64,000 bases of DNA. Source: Andrena cerasifolii (lineage: Eukaryota > Arthropoda > Insecta > Hymenoptera > Andrenidae). Every line of letters starts with the position of its first letter. Positions within the stretch are counted from its first letter, which is position 1. The stretch is taken from positions 18,436,001 through 18,500,000 of the forward strand of contig NC_135119.1 in the NCBI RefSeq assembly GCF_050908995.1, read 5' to 3'. The translations under genes were made by a program, and so were the position numbers. Below are positions 35,701-46,884 of the stretch, in pieces. Under the pieces are notes generated by a model. The model saw only the letters and a program-made list of their open reading frames with translations, searched no databases and was not told where the DNA came from.

Positions 35701-37267
35701 TTGCGTTCGGTTTCTCCTTGGGCATGGTATTTTCAATAATATCTCTGTATATTTTCGACACCTTTTTAATACCTTCTAAACTCAAATTTCCTGTGACAAT
35801 TTGAATTACCTTTGTACCTGTCTTCTTCTCTATCATTAAATCACCTGGATATAATATTAATTTCTTTAACACAGCGATCTGTGTTTTCACCTTTGTATCA
35901 TTGCTACTCGTAGTCGATACTAGCAGATTTAAGACTTCTTTGAACGCAAGAAGTACTTCATCTTTGTCGCGTCTTTTATTGCCAGAAAACTTTCTTAACA
36001 TGTATCGCATGTAGTTCGGAGAGAGAAACGACGGGAGTACAACTTCATCTATAGCATTCGATAATATGAATTTGAGAATTTTTACAGCCAAGAGTTCATC
36101 ATTTTTCGATGGCTTTGCAAATTTCTGATCTATATGTGCCCAAAACTCGGTGATAAGTTCAGGCGACGTTAAGTTCTCGCAGAATAATTTAAACACTGGA
36201 TGATGACACGATACAACTCTGGGCAAATCCTGAACATTGATAATATACAAGTTAAAGAATTTTTACTTCATCGCGCGATGTTTTATTCGGACGAACTTCC
36301 AACATACCAGTAGCACCTTCACTATACTCTTCATAGATTCTTTGGTGATAACTTCGTCTGTACCAAAATGCTTTCTCGAAAATTCCTGATTTACAAGGGA
36401 TGGACATTTGTCTCTTATTACCAACAGGGCGTAAAACGTATCCAAGGTTTGCTCCGACCATGGTTTGCCAAATTCTTTTTCAACAATTGGCCAAACCAAT
36501 TTCTTTATAATTTTCGCGTCGATTTGATTTACGAATTCGACAAGAAATGAAAAAGAAATAAATGACAAATAACTACGTTGTTTACCAGCATTGATAAGAT
36601 CTTGTATAACTTGCTGCTGTTTCTCAACGATACTTTTGGATAGTACTTTAGATCTTATTAATGCTCCGTACAGTAAAATACGTCCCATATAAATGTCAGC
36701 TTTTTCCTAGAATAACATTAATAATTAAGATACACATGCGGCGTTACACACTATTGTGAAATAAAATTTTGTTCCCTTACACCCTTGCTATTACTGTTCA
36801 CTGGGTGTAACTCGTCGTTCATTACAGACAGAAGCTTTTCTATTGGCATTTCAGGATACATAACTAAAAAAACTGTCAATGTTGTGTAAAATCCTATCCT
36901 AGAAGACGTTTGCGACGAGCCTAAACTTCGAACAAGTCTCCTTATCGCATATTTGAATTCTTTACTATCATCCTGTTCCTAAAACATTATCATTTCCGAA
37001 TAGTTCATTTATAAAAGAAACGCTATTAACATACTTCGCGCTTTATAAAAATGTATCAGTTTTGAGGTTATCTATAAATAAAACACTCACCGAACTCTGT
37101 GGAAGCAAACACTTTAACAGAGCGATTCCACCGTCTATCCTGTGAGATTCCGTTTCATTTCTAAGCTTTGTAAAGTGATCAAGAATCGTACAATCCATTT
37201 TGTTCGTTTCCATTGCTTTTAAGTCATTTGAAACAGCCTCTACCATGTGCACGCCTTCGCCTGCCAT
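32761..37267 (-). CDS. MYBBP1A: MYBBP1A / Pol5 nucleolar protein
   Basis: Homologue of Myb-binding protein 1A and yeast Pol5, a nucleolar alpha-helical repeat protein needed for rRNA synthesis and processing, not a polymerase despite the yeast name. Ten exons: 37267-37091, 36978-36781, 36706-36308, 36229-35643, 35553-35411, 35346-34823, 34755-34105, 34029-33754, 33686-33259 and 33181-32761; 1267 residues in frame. Visible family features: RIGFYTTLTVFL and ALIRSKVL near the N-terminus, helical repeats through exons 3-6 (VVLPSFLSPNYMRYMLRKFS; WRLEQLKFLFTHG), then a long acidic tract in exon 7 (DELDEDSPDTDSNADSEDDN onward), a characteristic of the family. The C-terminus is strongly basic (KKSELKKKKKSKSKQKDKQ; KKRKSTQIA), fitting nucleolar targeting. 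Length agrees with animal homologues. Head-to-head with eIF4H and co-oriented with CEBPZ. Confidence 0.92.
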
Positions 37268-37829
37268 CTTGCCTTGTTTTAACTAATAACTACGCTAATC
37301 CGACGAGCCACCCCGATTAAAAATATGGCACTAAGACAAACGAACGATCTAGCGTATTAATAATATTTAGTAATAATTATTTAAATGGAACAAATAATGA
37401 ATAGAATGTGAAATCAGGAGTGCCCGCCTGCATTTTTGTATCTCACATTTGATTGTTAATCGTTTTCTTTATGAAACTATACGAATTTGTGCGCAATTTT
37501 CGAATTAACGTCAGCAAAATATTTTAGTAACACTAATACGATATGATCGCAAAACTAGCAGCTTAGTTCCCAAATGGGCGTCGTCGTAACGCAAGCGTTC
37601 GAAGATTTATGATTAAAAGACAGCAATAATTGTTATGCCATTCGAGCTGGAAGCACCGAAGCGTTCGACTAACATTAAGTGCAATCGAAATTCATTGATA
37701 GGATCTAGTAGTTCGGTGTAGTTACGCGCAGTTTCGTTATTTGAAATTCTTTCATGGTTAGGAAAGTGCCATCTTGAACATAGTGGCTCGCTCGACCCGC
37801 GCGGTCCCGGTCAGTTTCGTGCATCCAAT
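37268..37829. promoter_or_regulatory. Likely bidirectional promoter of MYBBP1A and eIF4H
   Basis: Only 562 bases separate the two start codons, which point away from each other. GCCATCTTG (the complement of CAAGATGGC, a YY1-like core) lies near 37768, close to the eIF4H start. No TATA box was identified for either gene. The inference rests on geometry. Confidence 0.5.
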
Positions 37830-39638
37830 ATGGCTGGTCGAAGTAGTTACGATGATCCAAGGCAAGTATTGGCAGCAATTTCCCCCGTGTACAGCAGTCA
37901 TTGAAGTTTTCGAAAATAGTGCAGCGATGGTATTTAATCGGTGCACCGAATCGACAAAGAAACCCCCTTTTTCCTCGACAATCTTACGATTTTAAGGTTA
38001 AGTGAGTTTCGATCAGAGTGCAGTGCAGCACCTTGCAGATATGGTGCCTCCGACACGCGGCTTTATTTTGGCCGGCCAAATATCGGGCCACGTTACTCGT
38101 GGCACCACTCTCGGAAGCATTACTTTATGCAATGCATACCACCTGTCTGCTTAAAAACATTGTTCCACGGGGCGCGCAATTATAATCGAGTCAGTATTAT
38201 TTTCCGAGAATTCATGTGTAGAAAATTGTTGTCCACACTAGTGTCAGAATCGTGGATTTTTAGGCCTCGTTGCAATTATTTATTTTACGTACGAACGTAC
38301 CCGCATAGGGAATTGTTTGATTGAGAAATTATTAACCCCTATTTGTATGTTAATGCCGAACTGTTTAATATTCTTGATACCCTTCGTTTAGATAAGTGTA
38401 AATGATACCGTTTGAAACCTGCACGATTACTTATGTAGAATATACTTGGACAGAAGCAATTCTTCATCTCGTATTATTTATTCGTGCGTTCTAATAAAAT
38501 GTACTTTGATGTTTGTACAGAGAGTATGGAGGCGGATATCGCAATAGTGGCAAGAAGCCATTACCAACTGAAGCACCTTATATCGCTTACGTGGGAAATT
38601 TGCCAAATGGAGTTGTTCAAGGAGATGTTGATAAAATCTTTCAAAATCTTAATGTTAAAAAAATCAGATTGGTCAAAGATAAAGAAACTGATAGGTACGT
38701 GCAATTGAAACTCGCTTATCATGGTATACAATAGCACACATTATCATTTATAAACTTTTCAACCATGTTAACGATTTTTCCTTTTTGTAGGTTTAAGGGC
38801 TTTTGCTACGTGGAATTCGAGGATTTGGCGGACTTGCTATCAGCATTGGAAATGGATGGAACAATACAAGTAGAGAGAAGTCTCATTAAAATAGATGTAG
38901 CGGAAGGAAAGAGAAACGATAGAGGAGGTGGTTTCGACAGGAGAGGTCGTGGTGGTGGTGGCGCTGGCGGTGGCAGCGGAGGCTTCAGAGGGAGAGACGG
39001 TGGTGGCCGTGGTGGATACGGCGATGATTTCGGTAGGGAACCTATGTTTTCAAGCAGGCGTTATGCTTCGCATAACGCGATCGTATAATTTAACCTCGAC
39101 GTTCAAAGTTAATATGAATTATAATTATTCAGTTATTTATAAGATACTAAAAATTTGAAATCAATGCGATGGTAATGTGCAGGAGGAGGAGGCGGCGGCG
39201 GCTTCAGTGATAGAAATCAACAGGGCGGCAAGCAGGGAGGTGGTAGTACATGGGAGGTGAGAGGTGGTAATCGAGGCAGTTATAATCAGCTTAATGAAGA
39301 GGCAGGGGGTGGGAGTCGAGAGTGGATGCGTAACGCACCACCACCGTCGAGACCACCTTACGCTGATCGAAAACCATTTCAGGAGGAAGTGTTCAATAAA
39401 GAGACACCTCCAGGTCTGTTTATACGCGTGAATGTTTTATTCAGAACGATTATTTGAAAAGTTACGGATAAATTATTTCGTTGTTGTTGGAACAGACACA
39501 ACTGGAAGGAAACGTTTGGTGCTAGCGCCAAGAACAATTCAAGCTCCTGTAAACGCAATGGCTGAATCAAGTAAAACGAGTTCAATATACGGTGGTGCAA
39601 AACCTCGAGAGGAGAACCTTAAAACTGATGAGAAGTGA
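37830..39638 (+). CDS. eIF4H: Eukaryotic translation initiation factor 4H (eIF4H)
   Basis: Stimulates the eIF4A helicase during 5' untranslated region unwinding in cap-dependent translation. Five exons: 37830-37861, 38521-38694, 38791-39032, 39183-39413 and 39496-39638; 273 residues. One RNA-recognition motif spans about residues 30-105, with RNP2 IAYVGNL and RNP1 FKGFCYVEF, preceded by PLPTEAPYIAYVGNLPNGVV. The rest is Gly/Arg-rich (RGRGGGGAGGGSGGFRGRDG) and then disordered, with RKRLVLAPRTI near the end as in eIF4H/eIF4B relatives. Intron 1 uses a GC donor (AAG|GCAAGT) with a normal AG acceptor; reading through exon 1 at a nearby GT is not compatible with the start. Reading frames that stay open past the ends of exons 3 and 4 could allow alternative C-termini. 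AATAAAGTAG near 40679 may be the poly(A) signal after a 1-kb 3' region. Confidence 0.93.
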
Positions 39639-41502
39639 AAGCATTATCATAATATTATAGTTCCGGATCCCATAAATTCCGGGAGAAGGAACATCATCCC
39701 CCCCCATCCCTCCCCGCAAGGAACAACAATTTTGGAAACCAATGCGAGATTCCTTAATTACCTCAAATACAGTGGGGTGAATCTCGACAGAGATGTAATG
39801 AAATTACAATAATTTTTATTTACCCCTAATGGGGAGTCTTCCCCACGAATACATAACGACAAAAGGTGACTTAATGAGATTCTTCAGTTCCACACATTTG
39901 GCATTTTTTAACTAAGAATAAAATTTTCTTGTCTAATGCCCTCTCTATTTAATGCATGCTCCGATAGTGTTGGCATTTATATATATATATATATATAAAT
40001 ATTATATATAAATGAGTGAATATATATATATATATATATATGTATGTATATGTAAATCATGATTGTTGAGACGATACAGAAAGTACATTTTTAATATTCA
40101 TGTCAATTTCATGTTGGGTGTTGTAATCAATTTGTAACAATATTGGGGGTATGTGTACAAAACTATTAAAAATATATACTGTCATCGCGGCGTGTATTTG
40201 AACCCGTGCAAGGTGAATATTACAATTGTACTCTAGAATGATCCCAGTTTTAAAGAGTACAAAACACTTGTCCCGTTATCATTTCCTTCCTTAATAACTT
40301 TTTTATGTTTCACTTGGATACCAATCATTGTATGTACTTGTTAAAATGACTCGTGAATGATTGTTTAACATTTAGAGTCCCGTTTCATTACGAAAGGATT
40401 AAACAATTATTTACGCGCTTGTGACATAGCAATAACAGACAATTACGAGAAATAGAGAAATTCGAGCAACTGGAGAAAAAATTTATACATCACAGAATGG
40501 TATGAGGATAACGTGCCGCCGTTATGCAACAATATTGTGTAACGAATTAATTACCTATGCTAGTAATAAATATCGATCGTTTGAAGGAAGTATCGATGGT
40601 TATGAGATAATAAAAGAAAACTCGAGATAACGACAAATATTATGTAAGACTATGCTTGTATATGATATTATTTCCTGAATAAAGTAGCCGTTTGCCTCGT
40701 ATTCGTGTAATGATAATCATTAGGAATTTTTATAAGGGGATAATACGTCAAGCTTACGTGTGATTTGAATTGTCAACTACATGTAACACTCAAAAATATA
40801 TATATAAATATATATATATATAATCTCTATATATATATTGTAAATTACTCTTAAATGTATTGAATGTTTTATTCAGAGAATTTTTCATACAGTAGTATAA
40901 TGTTACATTTCTATTCTAAATTTTACTTATAGTTTAAATAATAGAAAAATATGTATAGATAATAAAATTAGTTATACATATTCTGTAAATAGTTATAAAT
41001 AGGGATTTCGTAGTAACTTCAAAAATAAAAAGGTATGAAAAGAAGGTGAAGATAACAATCGAAACTCCTGCGGAATATCAAAAGTATTTTAGTTGCCACG
41101 CCTAAATCTCCCCCAATTGAGGATTGTTCCCCTTCTCTCTCCACACACGGAGTAACATTTCCTGTACAGTCGGCGTAACATCTTTCTGCATCTTTCTTTC
41201 GCCGTGTAATGAATCAGTGGCAGATACCTCTGATTTGCTAATTATGCTCTCGCTTATTATTCAGTACATGTCAGTAACGGGAAAGTGATATTTACTAAAA
41301 TTAGAAGATTTCGCGCGAAAATAACCTTTCTTCGTTTCCTTCGTCGTACACGTATGCCTCCGGTATGGTTGTGATGTCGCGGTCTGTCACAATACGGCGC
41401 CTGTTAGCCTGAAATTCGGTTTCGGCTTGTTCACGATAATATTCAACACGTCCCGCAATCGAAAACTTCTTTCTTCCCGTTAGACAGTATTATCACGGAA
41501 AA
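39639..41502. other. 3' region of eIF4H and Septin-1 promoter
   Basis: Long 3' untranslated sequence with (AT)n microsatellites at about 39979-40042 and 40797-40834, then intergenic DNA and the Septin-1 promoter. No other gene seen. Confidence 0.5.
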
Positions 41503-43666
41503 ATGTCTAGCGAAAGCGTGAAGACGGTAAATATTATTAAGTTGAAGCGCGAACGACCTATGATAATTTAAAATATTTTTATGTTACACGAAAGAGGCGT
41601 ATTACTCATTAACAACTGTATCTGTTTATATTCCTCCAAGATTACTAATTCGGTACATATGCATTTTCTTTGTAACAGTTCGCTAGCCTCGAGACCCCTG
41701 GTTACGTGGGATTTGCAAATTTACCTAATCAGGTACATAGGAAGTCGGTGAAAAAAGGATTCGAATTCACGCTGATGGTCGTCGGCGAGTCAGGTCTTGG
41801 AAAATCCACACTAGTGAATAGTCTGTTTCTCACTGATTTATATCCAGAGCGTGTAATTCCTGACGCTATAGGTATGGTCAATTTCATTTGAATATTTATA
41901 TATATATATATATTTATTTAATTTCAACCTTGCGGTGTAGAAATGTGATTTGGTTTACAATTAAATTCCTAACCTTACAACTACCCACCTCTCACACTCA
42001 TTCACACTCTTGATTATTACCCTATGTAATTAACGCACCCTCTCTCCCATACTATCTACTTTTCTACTAAACTATTCCCTCTCCTACCATTCCATTTTTC
42101 TTTCCTCCTTCTTTCTATACCCCTTAGCCATTCCACTACCTCCTCAACCCTTCTCTCCTGAAGTATTTTTTCCACACTTATATTTATTCATTCCACACCT
42201 ACAGTCCTCCACCAGATGCTTTAACGACTCTATATCTCTTTCGCATACCTTACACCTTCTATCCTCCTCTTTCATCCATTACTTATTCCCCTCTTCCATA
42301 TTTCCGCACCTTGCTCTTGCCATAAGACTCTGGTTTCCTCTTACTCCTCTCTCTTCCAAATATTCTGGCAAGTTTACCCTGTATATGTACTTGTACATTT
42401 TGTTGTACGTTGCTTCCCTTATCCTATCATTTGAATATTTATATATGACGGGATATCGTTGCTAGTTCAATACAAAAAAAGATGATTTATTTATCTATTG
42501 TGTATAGACTGTATATTTACATACGTTTATATCCTTTGTGTACTGTAAAAAATGTATTATTATTCTTTGAATAGAAAAAACTAATCAAACCGTTAAGCTC
42601 GATGCTTCAACTGTCGAGATCGAGGAAAGAGGTGTGAAACTTAGGCTGACCGTTGTCGATACCCCTGGTTACGGAGATGCGATTGATAACACGGACAGTT
42701 TTAGGGCTATTATTCAATATATAGACGATCAGTTTGAAAGATTTTTGCGCGACGAAAGTGGCTTGAATAGGAGGAACATAGTAGATAATAGAATACACTG
42801 CTGCTTTTATTTTATTTCCCCATTTGGTCACGGGTAAGATACATTAATTACAGCTTTAATCTATTAACTGATAACGACGGCGTCGAATGTAACGTATCAC
42901 CTTCATTTTTGCTAGATTAAAACCGTTGGATATAGAATTTATGAAACAGCTTCACAATAAAGTGAACATTGTGCCAGTAATTGCAAAAGCTGATGTACTT
43001 ACGAAGAAGGAAGTGCTGCGCTTAAAAAAAAGAGTCATGGAGGAAATCGAGGGCAGTGGTATAAAGATCTATCCTTTGCCAGACTGCGATAGCGACGAGG
43101 ATGAAGATTATAAAGAGCAGGTTAGACAGTTAAAAGAGGCTGTCCCGTTTGCAGTGTGCGGAGCGAACACGTTGCTGGAAGTGAAAGGACGAAAAGTACG
43201 CGGACGATTGTACCCATGGGGTGTGGTAGAAGTTGAAAACCCCGATCATTGTGATTTTATAAAACTGAGGACGATGTTAATGTATGTAATATTTATTCGT
43301 AAAACTTACACACGAAATCGAAGTGTTTGTTACTAATTGCGTCTGTACATTTGTAGTACGCACATGCAGGATTTACAGGAAGTGACGCAGGAGGTACATT
43401 ATGAAAATTACCGCAGTGAAAGATTAGCGAAAGGAGCTCCGGTACCGCCTCGCAGGCAAACGTGAGTATGAAGTTCTCGTTTCCGAAATGCTAAGGCCGC
43501 ATTTATCGGTTCATCGAATCTTTCTGCCCACAGTATCGTGGAATCTGAGAAAGCCAACTCTGTGTCGGAAAAGGATCGTATTTTGCAAGAGAAAGAAGCA
43601 GAATTACGACGCATACAAGAACTTCTGGCAGTAATGCAGGCGCAAATGCAACAGCAGCAACCTTAA
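41503..43666 (+). CDS. Septin1: Septin-1 (septin 2 subgroup)
   Basis: GTP-binding filament subunit that forms hetero-oligomers with other septins at the cell cortex and cytokinetic ring. Six exons: 41503-41526, 41679-41871, 42575-42833, 42916-43281, 43357-43461 and 43534-43666; 359 residues. After a short N-terminus come the polybasic region HRKSVKKGFEF, G1 GESGLGKST (near residue 41), G3 DTPGYGD, G4 AKAD, and the septin unique element around GRKVRGRLYPWGVVEVENPD. The C-terminal coiled coil starts near SEKDRILQEKEAELRRIQEL and ends in Gln-rich sequence. The ETPGYVGFANLPNQVHRKSV N-terminus places it with Drosophila Sep1 and the vertebrate septin 1/2/4/5 group. Intron 2 holds a 5'-truncated retrotransposon. 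AATAAATGC near 43742 may be the poly(A) signal. Confidence 0.96.
41904..42427 (-). mobile_element. 5'-truncated non-LTR retrotransposon in Septin-1 intron 2
   Basis: On the minus strand one frame reads REATYNKMYKYIYRVNLPEY and then, after an in-frame TAA, a Cys/His cluster CKVCERDIESLKHLVEDC, the C-terminal zinc-knuckle type (CxxC...HxxxxC) found after reverse transcriptase in R1/I/LOA-like elements. Further stops follow, so it is dead. Exact 19-base direct repeats CATTTGAATATTTATATAT flank it at 41885-41903 and 42428-42446. The AT-rich tail lies on the expected 3' side. Only the C-terminal end of the second reading frame and 3' sequence are present. Confidence 0.8.
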
Positions 43667-44019
43667 TCACGTACGCCTTACGCACAAATGTGTGAAGAGG
43701 GAACAATTCTTCGCCATTGCAGGTGCCAAAAAAGTATATTAAATAAATGCTGCACTACTCGGGACACGATTTTAACACGAGTTCATACTTTCTAAGTATT
43801 TTTTACGAACGTATTCGCCAGCGATACGTTTTTTTATTCAGTATTTTTTTTTTTAAATACCAAGTCATAACTAAAACCATTCATATTCTAGTGTCTTAAA
43901 AGAGTCAAAGGTGACAAATCACAAGTACAGGAAACTATACATATGATATTGTAGAGTTCGACAAACAATATTCATCTATAATCATACACTACGGAAATGT
44001 ACGATAAGTGCCTTGCATA

Positions 44020-45104
44020 AGGTGAATGTCCCAATTTCTGCTCATGTCCCCATTTCTGCTCATTTCGTATTCTCCTTATTATTATAAACGTTACGTTTGT
44101 ACTATGGTTGCAACAAAGTAATTCTAAATTATTTGAACATTTACGCGAGTGTTGCACGAGCTTGGGGCTAATCAAAGTGCAACATAAGCAACGAAAAACT
44201 TTTAAAATGAGAGTCTCATGATTTTTCGACCGTGTTCGAGCTGGTTGTGCTAAGGAACAGGATGACTATTGGTATTCGATAATTGGGCAGAAAATAGTTT
44301 TTGCAGTAAAAGTTCCTATTTATTAACAAAAACAGATACCGTACTGTGCCCTGGATGTAGATTTTTTACTATTTTCAATTTATTTAAGTAGAAAACAGGT
44401 GATTAGGTTTAAGGTCAAGTGAATCACCGTCATGTCCGCATTTCTACTCACCAAAATTTTAGTAACAACTGCACAATTCAGTATATGCTGTAACCTCTAT
44501 TTCTATTCGAAGGCATTTTATTTTTTGTTTATCATTGTTTTATGCTTTACTGTTGTGTTATAAAACAGGGTTGACTAACTGGTGGCTCGCGAGCTACCGG
44601 GGGCACCTCCGCCTTGCTGCCACGCTGAACCGGCCCCCTCCATACCTCCCAGACTCTGAAGATCGCAGTCGAATCCTCCTTCTTTCCTTCTCTTTTTGAC
44701 TGCGATCGTCAGAGTCTGGGAGGTATGGAGGGGGCTGTTCAGCGTGGCAGCAAGGCGGAGGTGCCCCCGGGGGCTCGCGAGCCACCAGATAGTCAACCCT
44801 GTTATAAAACATCTCCATAAAAGATGTAACTTATTTTACCCTGAAAAGGCAACGTATTATGTGAACAGAAATTGGTGAGTAGAAATACGTACATCACTAT
44901 TTTTCGTGAGCAGAAATACGGACATTTGAAGCATTATATTTAATCACAAATTACTAATAGTTAAACATCTTGAAATATCTTCCTTAAATAGTTTTTGAAT
45001 TGGTTGATTTATTATTAAAGAATTAATCAATTACTCTGCGAATTTTGTACACCTTCTTTATGACGAGTAATCTCTTAAATGAGCAGAAATTGGGACATTC
45101 ACCT
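44020..45104. mobile_element. 1.09-kb non-autonomous element with TA target duplication
   Basis: Terminal inverted repeats begin AGGTGAATGTCCCAATTTCT and match for 26 bases at the other end; TA flanks both sides. Subterminal copies of a GAGCAGAAATNNGGACAT-like motif recur at both ends in inverted orientation (44031-44070, 44433-44459, 44871-44930, 45079-45100). No transposase frame is present. The layout fits a non-autonomous Tc1/mariner-like element. Confidence 0.75.
44566..44801. mobile_element. hAT-type palindromic miniature element nested in the 1.09-kb element
   Basis: Begins CAGGGTTGACTA and ends TAGTCAACCCTG, flanked by the exact 8-base duplication TTATAAAA (44558-44565 and 44802-44809). 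The whole 236 bases is a near-perfect inverted repeat of about 105-base arms (for example GGCACCTCCGCCTTGCTGCC and its complement) with a small AT/CT-rich loop. The 8-base duplication and CAGGG ends are hallmarks of the hAT superfamily. Confidence 0.9.
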
Positions 45105-45985
45105 TATTCCTTTTTAATAGAGCAATTTACACATCGCATTATTCAAACGCAAAGATCAAAAATAATATAATCCATTTTATAAACGGAAATTTATGTAACA
45201 TATCGTTATAAACATTTAATATCTCACCACAGATACAGTACAATTCAGATTTGGTAAATTATCATGCAGTTACGTAATAGTCGCGTAGAGGGTATACAGT
45301 ACATTTAACAGAATATGCATAATCTTTTAAATATTGTATGCTGAATCTCATATCAGAAACCATTAGAGAATCTAATAAGGAATGATACAGAGTTATGGAT
45401 AAATGATTTGAGAATAATCTAAGTAATTGGAAGGAATTATCTATACAATTTGTGTAGATACATATAGATAGTAATATTTTACTAATATTTCATATTTTAC
45501 AAAACGGACAGACAAACTGGGAAGTCGCACGGTTTGCAAGTCATATCTTCTAATGTTCCATGGTATATTTTTTTAAACGAGTGAAAAGACATTAAGACTG
45601 TTTTAGTACCAAACTGTCAGTAACCGATCAGTATATCTGGAAACTGAAAAATTTATTTTTTACTGTGATAGGACAGTGTCGAATAGAAGCTGCAGCTTTG
45701 AACTTGCTTACGTGTTTGCAATATGTAAAGTATTACGATTTATTTTAAAGCAGTATGTATTTTACTTTTACTTAATATTAATTAATATTAGCGAATTAAT
45801 TCACCTTACAAATATATGCCATGAAAGATTTAGGTAATCCAAATATATTATATAGAAAGAAATGAGAGTTTGTAAGAAGGCATTCAAGTTATACAAGTGA
45901 AATGGATATCGTTGTCCCACAACGATCTTTATTTTACTTCTTAATTACTGTACTTATTTGTATGCATTTTTGTACTAAGGAACAT

Positions 45986-46025
45986 CGCACTTCTCTGTGT
46001 ATTGTATCCATACACGCAGAGTGCG
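45986..46025. repeat. Small imperfect hairpin
   Basis: CGCACTTCTCTGTGTAT pairs with ATACACGCAGAGTGCG with one bulge and a 7-base loop. It could be a remnant inverted repeat in the TIM22 3' region; the short stem argues against a standard miRNA precursor. Confidence 0.5.
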
Positions 46026-46074
46026 TTTTATACCTTTTTTATACAAATATATCAACTACAATTTGTGAGAGTGT

Positions 46075-46884
46075 CTAAAATCTATGACTCATATAGTATT
46101 CTATAGCTGTTGAAAATGCTGCAAAGCCAGCGGCCCCGAATAAACCTGCCTTCACGCCAGCTGAAATACGAGAATATATTACGCCCAGAGGCAGGTATAT
46201 AAGTTAATATATGTTAGCATTAGTACCTCTCAGTCCTATGATTCCACCTGTGAAGCCACCAGCATATGCGCTATTCTTCCAATCATTTTTACCTCTGTAC
46301 TAAAATGAAATCATAGAATAACGTTAGGATATATGTACGATTGCGAATGAAAATACAGTTTCATACTCTATGGGAATATTACCGATTCTATTGTACATTC
46401 AATCGCTGTAAATACGCAACCGACTACAGCAAAGTTCTTTCCATAACTTGATGCTGTAGTTCCCATTTCTCTAAGCATTTCACGGACAGTTTGTTGCTTC
46501 TCGATACTAGTTAAGCTCGGGTTTACGCTAGCCGTGAACCAGCCTATTACGCCTCCCAGAAGATATCCTAAAAGTATAATTTCCTTTTAATTATGCCAAT
46601 ACAAACAATAATAATTTCATACGTCGCAATAAAAGCATACCTATACAACAACTGCAGATACTTTTGAAGACACAACTTTCCATCACCCTTTCTATACGTT
46701 TCTCATCATTGGTTTTAATTTGTACAGGACCTACGGTCCGTGGAATTATAATATTGTCTCTAAACCTTTGCTGGGTACAGACAAGATAAACGGCTAGTTT
46801 GTCCCAATCGCCGTCATTCGTAAAAAACCTTTTTTCTCCTTTCTCTTTCGGCGGTGGTGGTTTAGGTGGATCGATGTTAAACAT
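46075..46884 (-). CDS. Tim22: TIM22, mitochondrial inner-membrane carrier translocase
   Basis: Channel subunit that inserts multi-span carrier proteins into the mitochondrial inner membrane. Four exons: 46884-46641, 46567-46383, 46299-46227 and 46160-46075; 195 residues, the usual size. It belongs to the Tim17/Tim22/Tim23 family with hydrophobic segments around CVFKSICSCCIGYLLGGVIG, YGKNFAVVGCVFTAIECTIE, WKNSAYAGGFTGGIIGLRAG and GLFGAAAFAAFSTAIEYYM. The family signature ECTIESYRGKNDWKNS crosses the exon 2-3 junction. Cysteines in segments 1 and 2 match those reported to form a disulfide in Tim22. The N-terminus is Pro/Lys-rich without a cleavable presequence, as expected. Start chosen at 46884, the first methionine of the frame. 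Confidence 0.95.

Larger units (their letters stand above)
43667..46074. other. Intergenic region between Septin-1 and TIM22
   Basis: Convergent 3' ends. Contains a 1.09-kb TA-flanked element (44020-45104) with an hAT-type element nested in it (44566-44801), plus a small hairpin at 45986-46025. No host gene seen. Confidence 0.5.

Noticed and set aside
44575..44878. Open frames on both strands with Pro/Arg-rich translations
   Set aside because: They are the two strands of the hAT-type palindrome.
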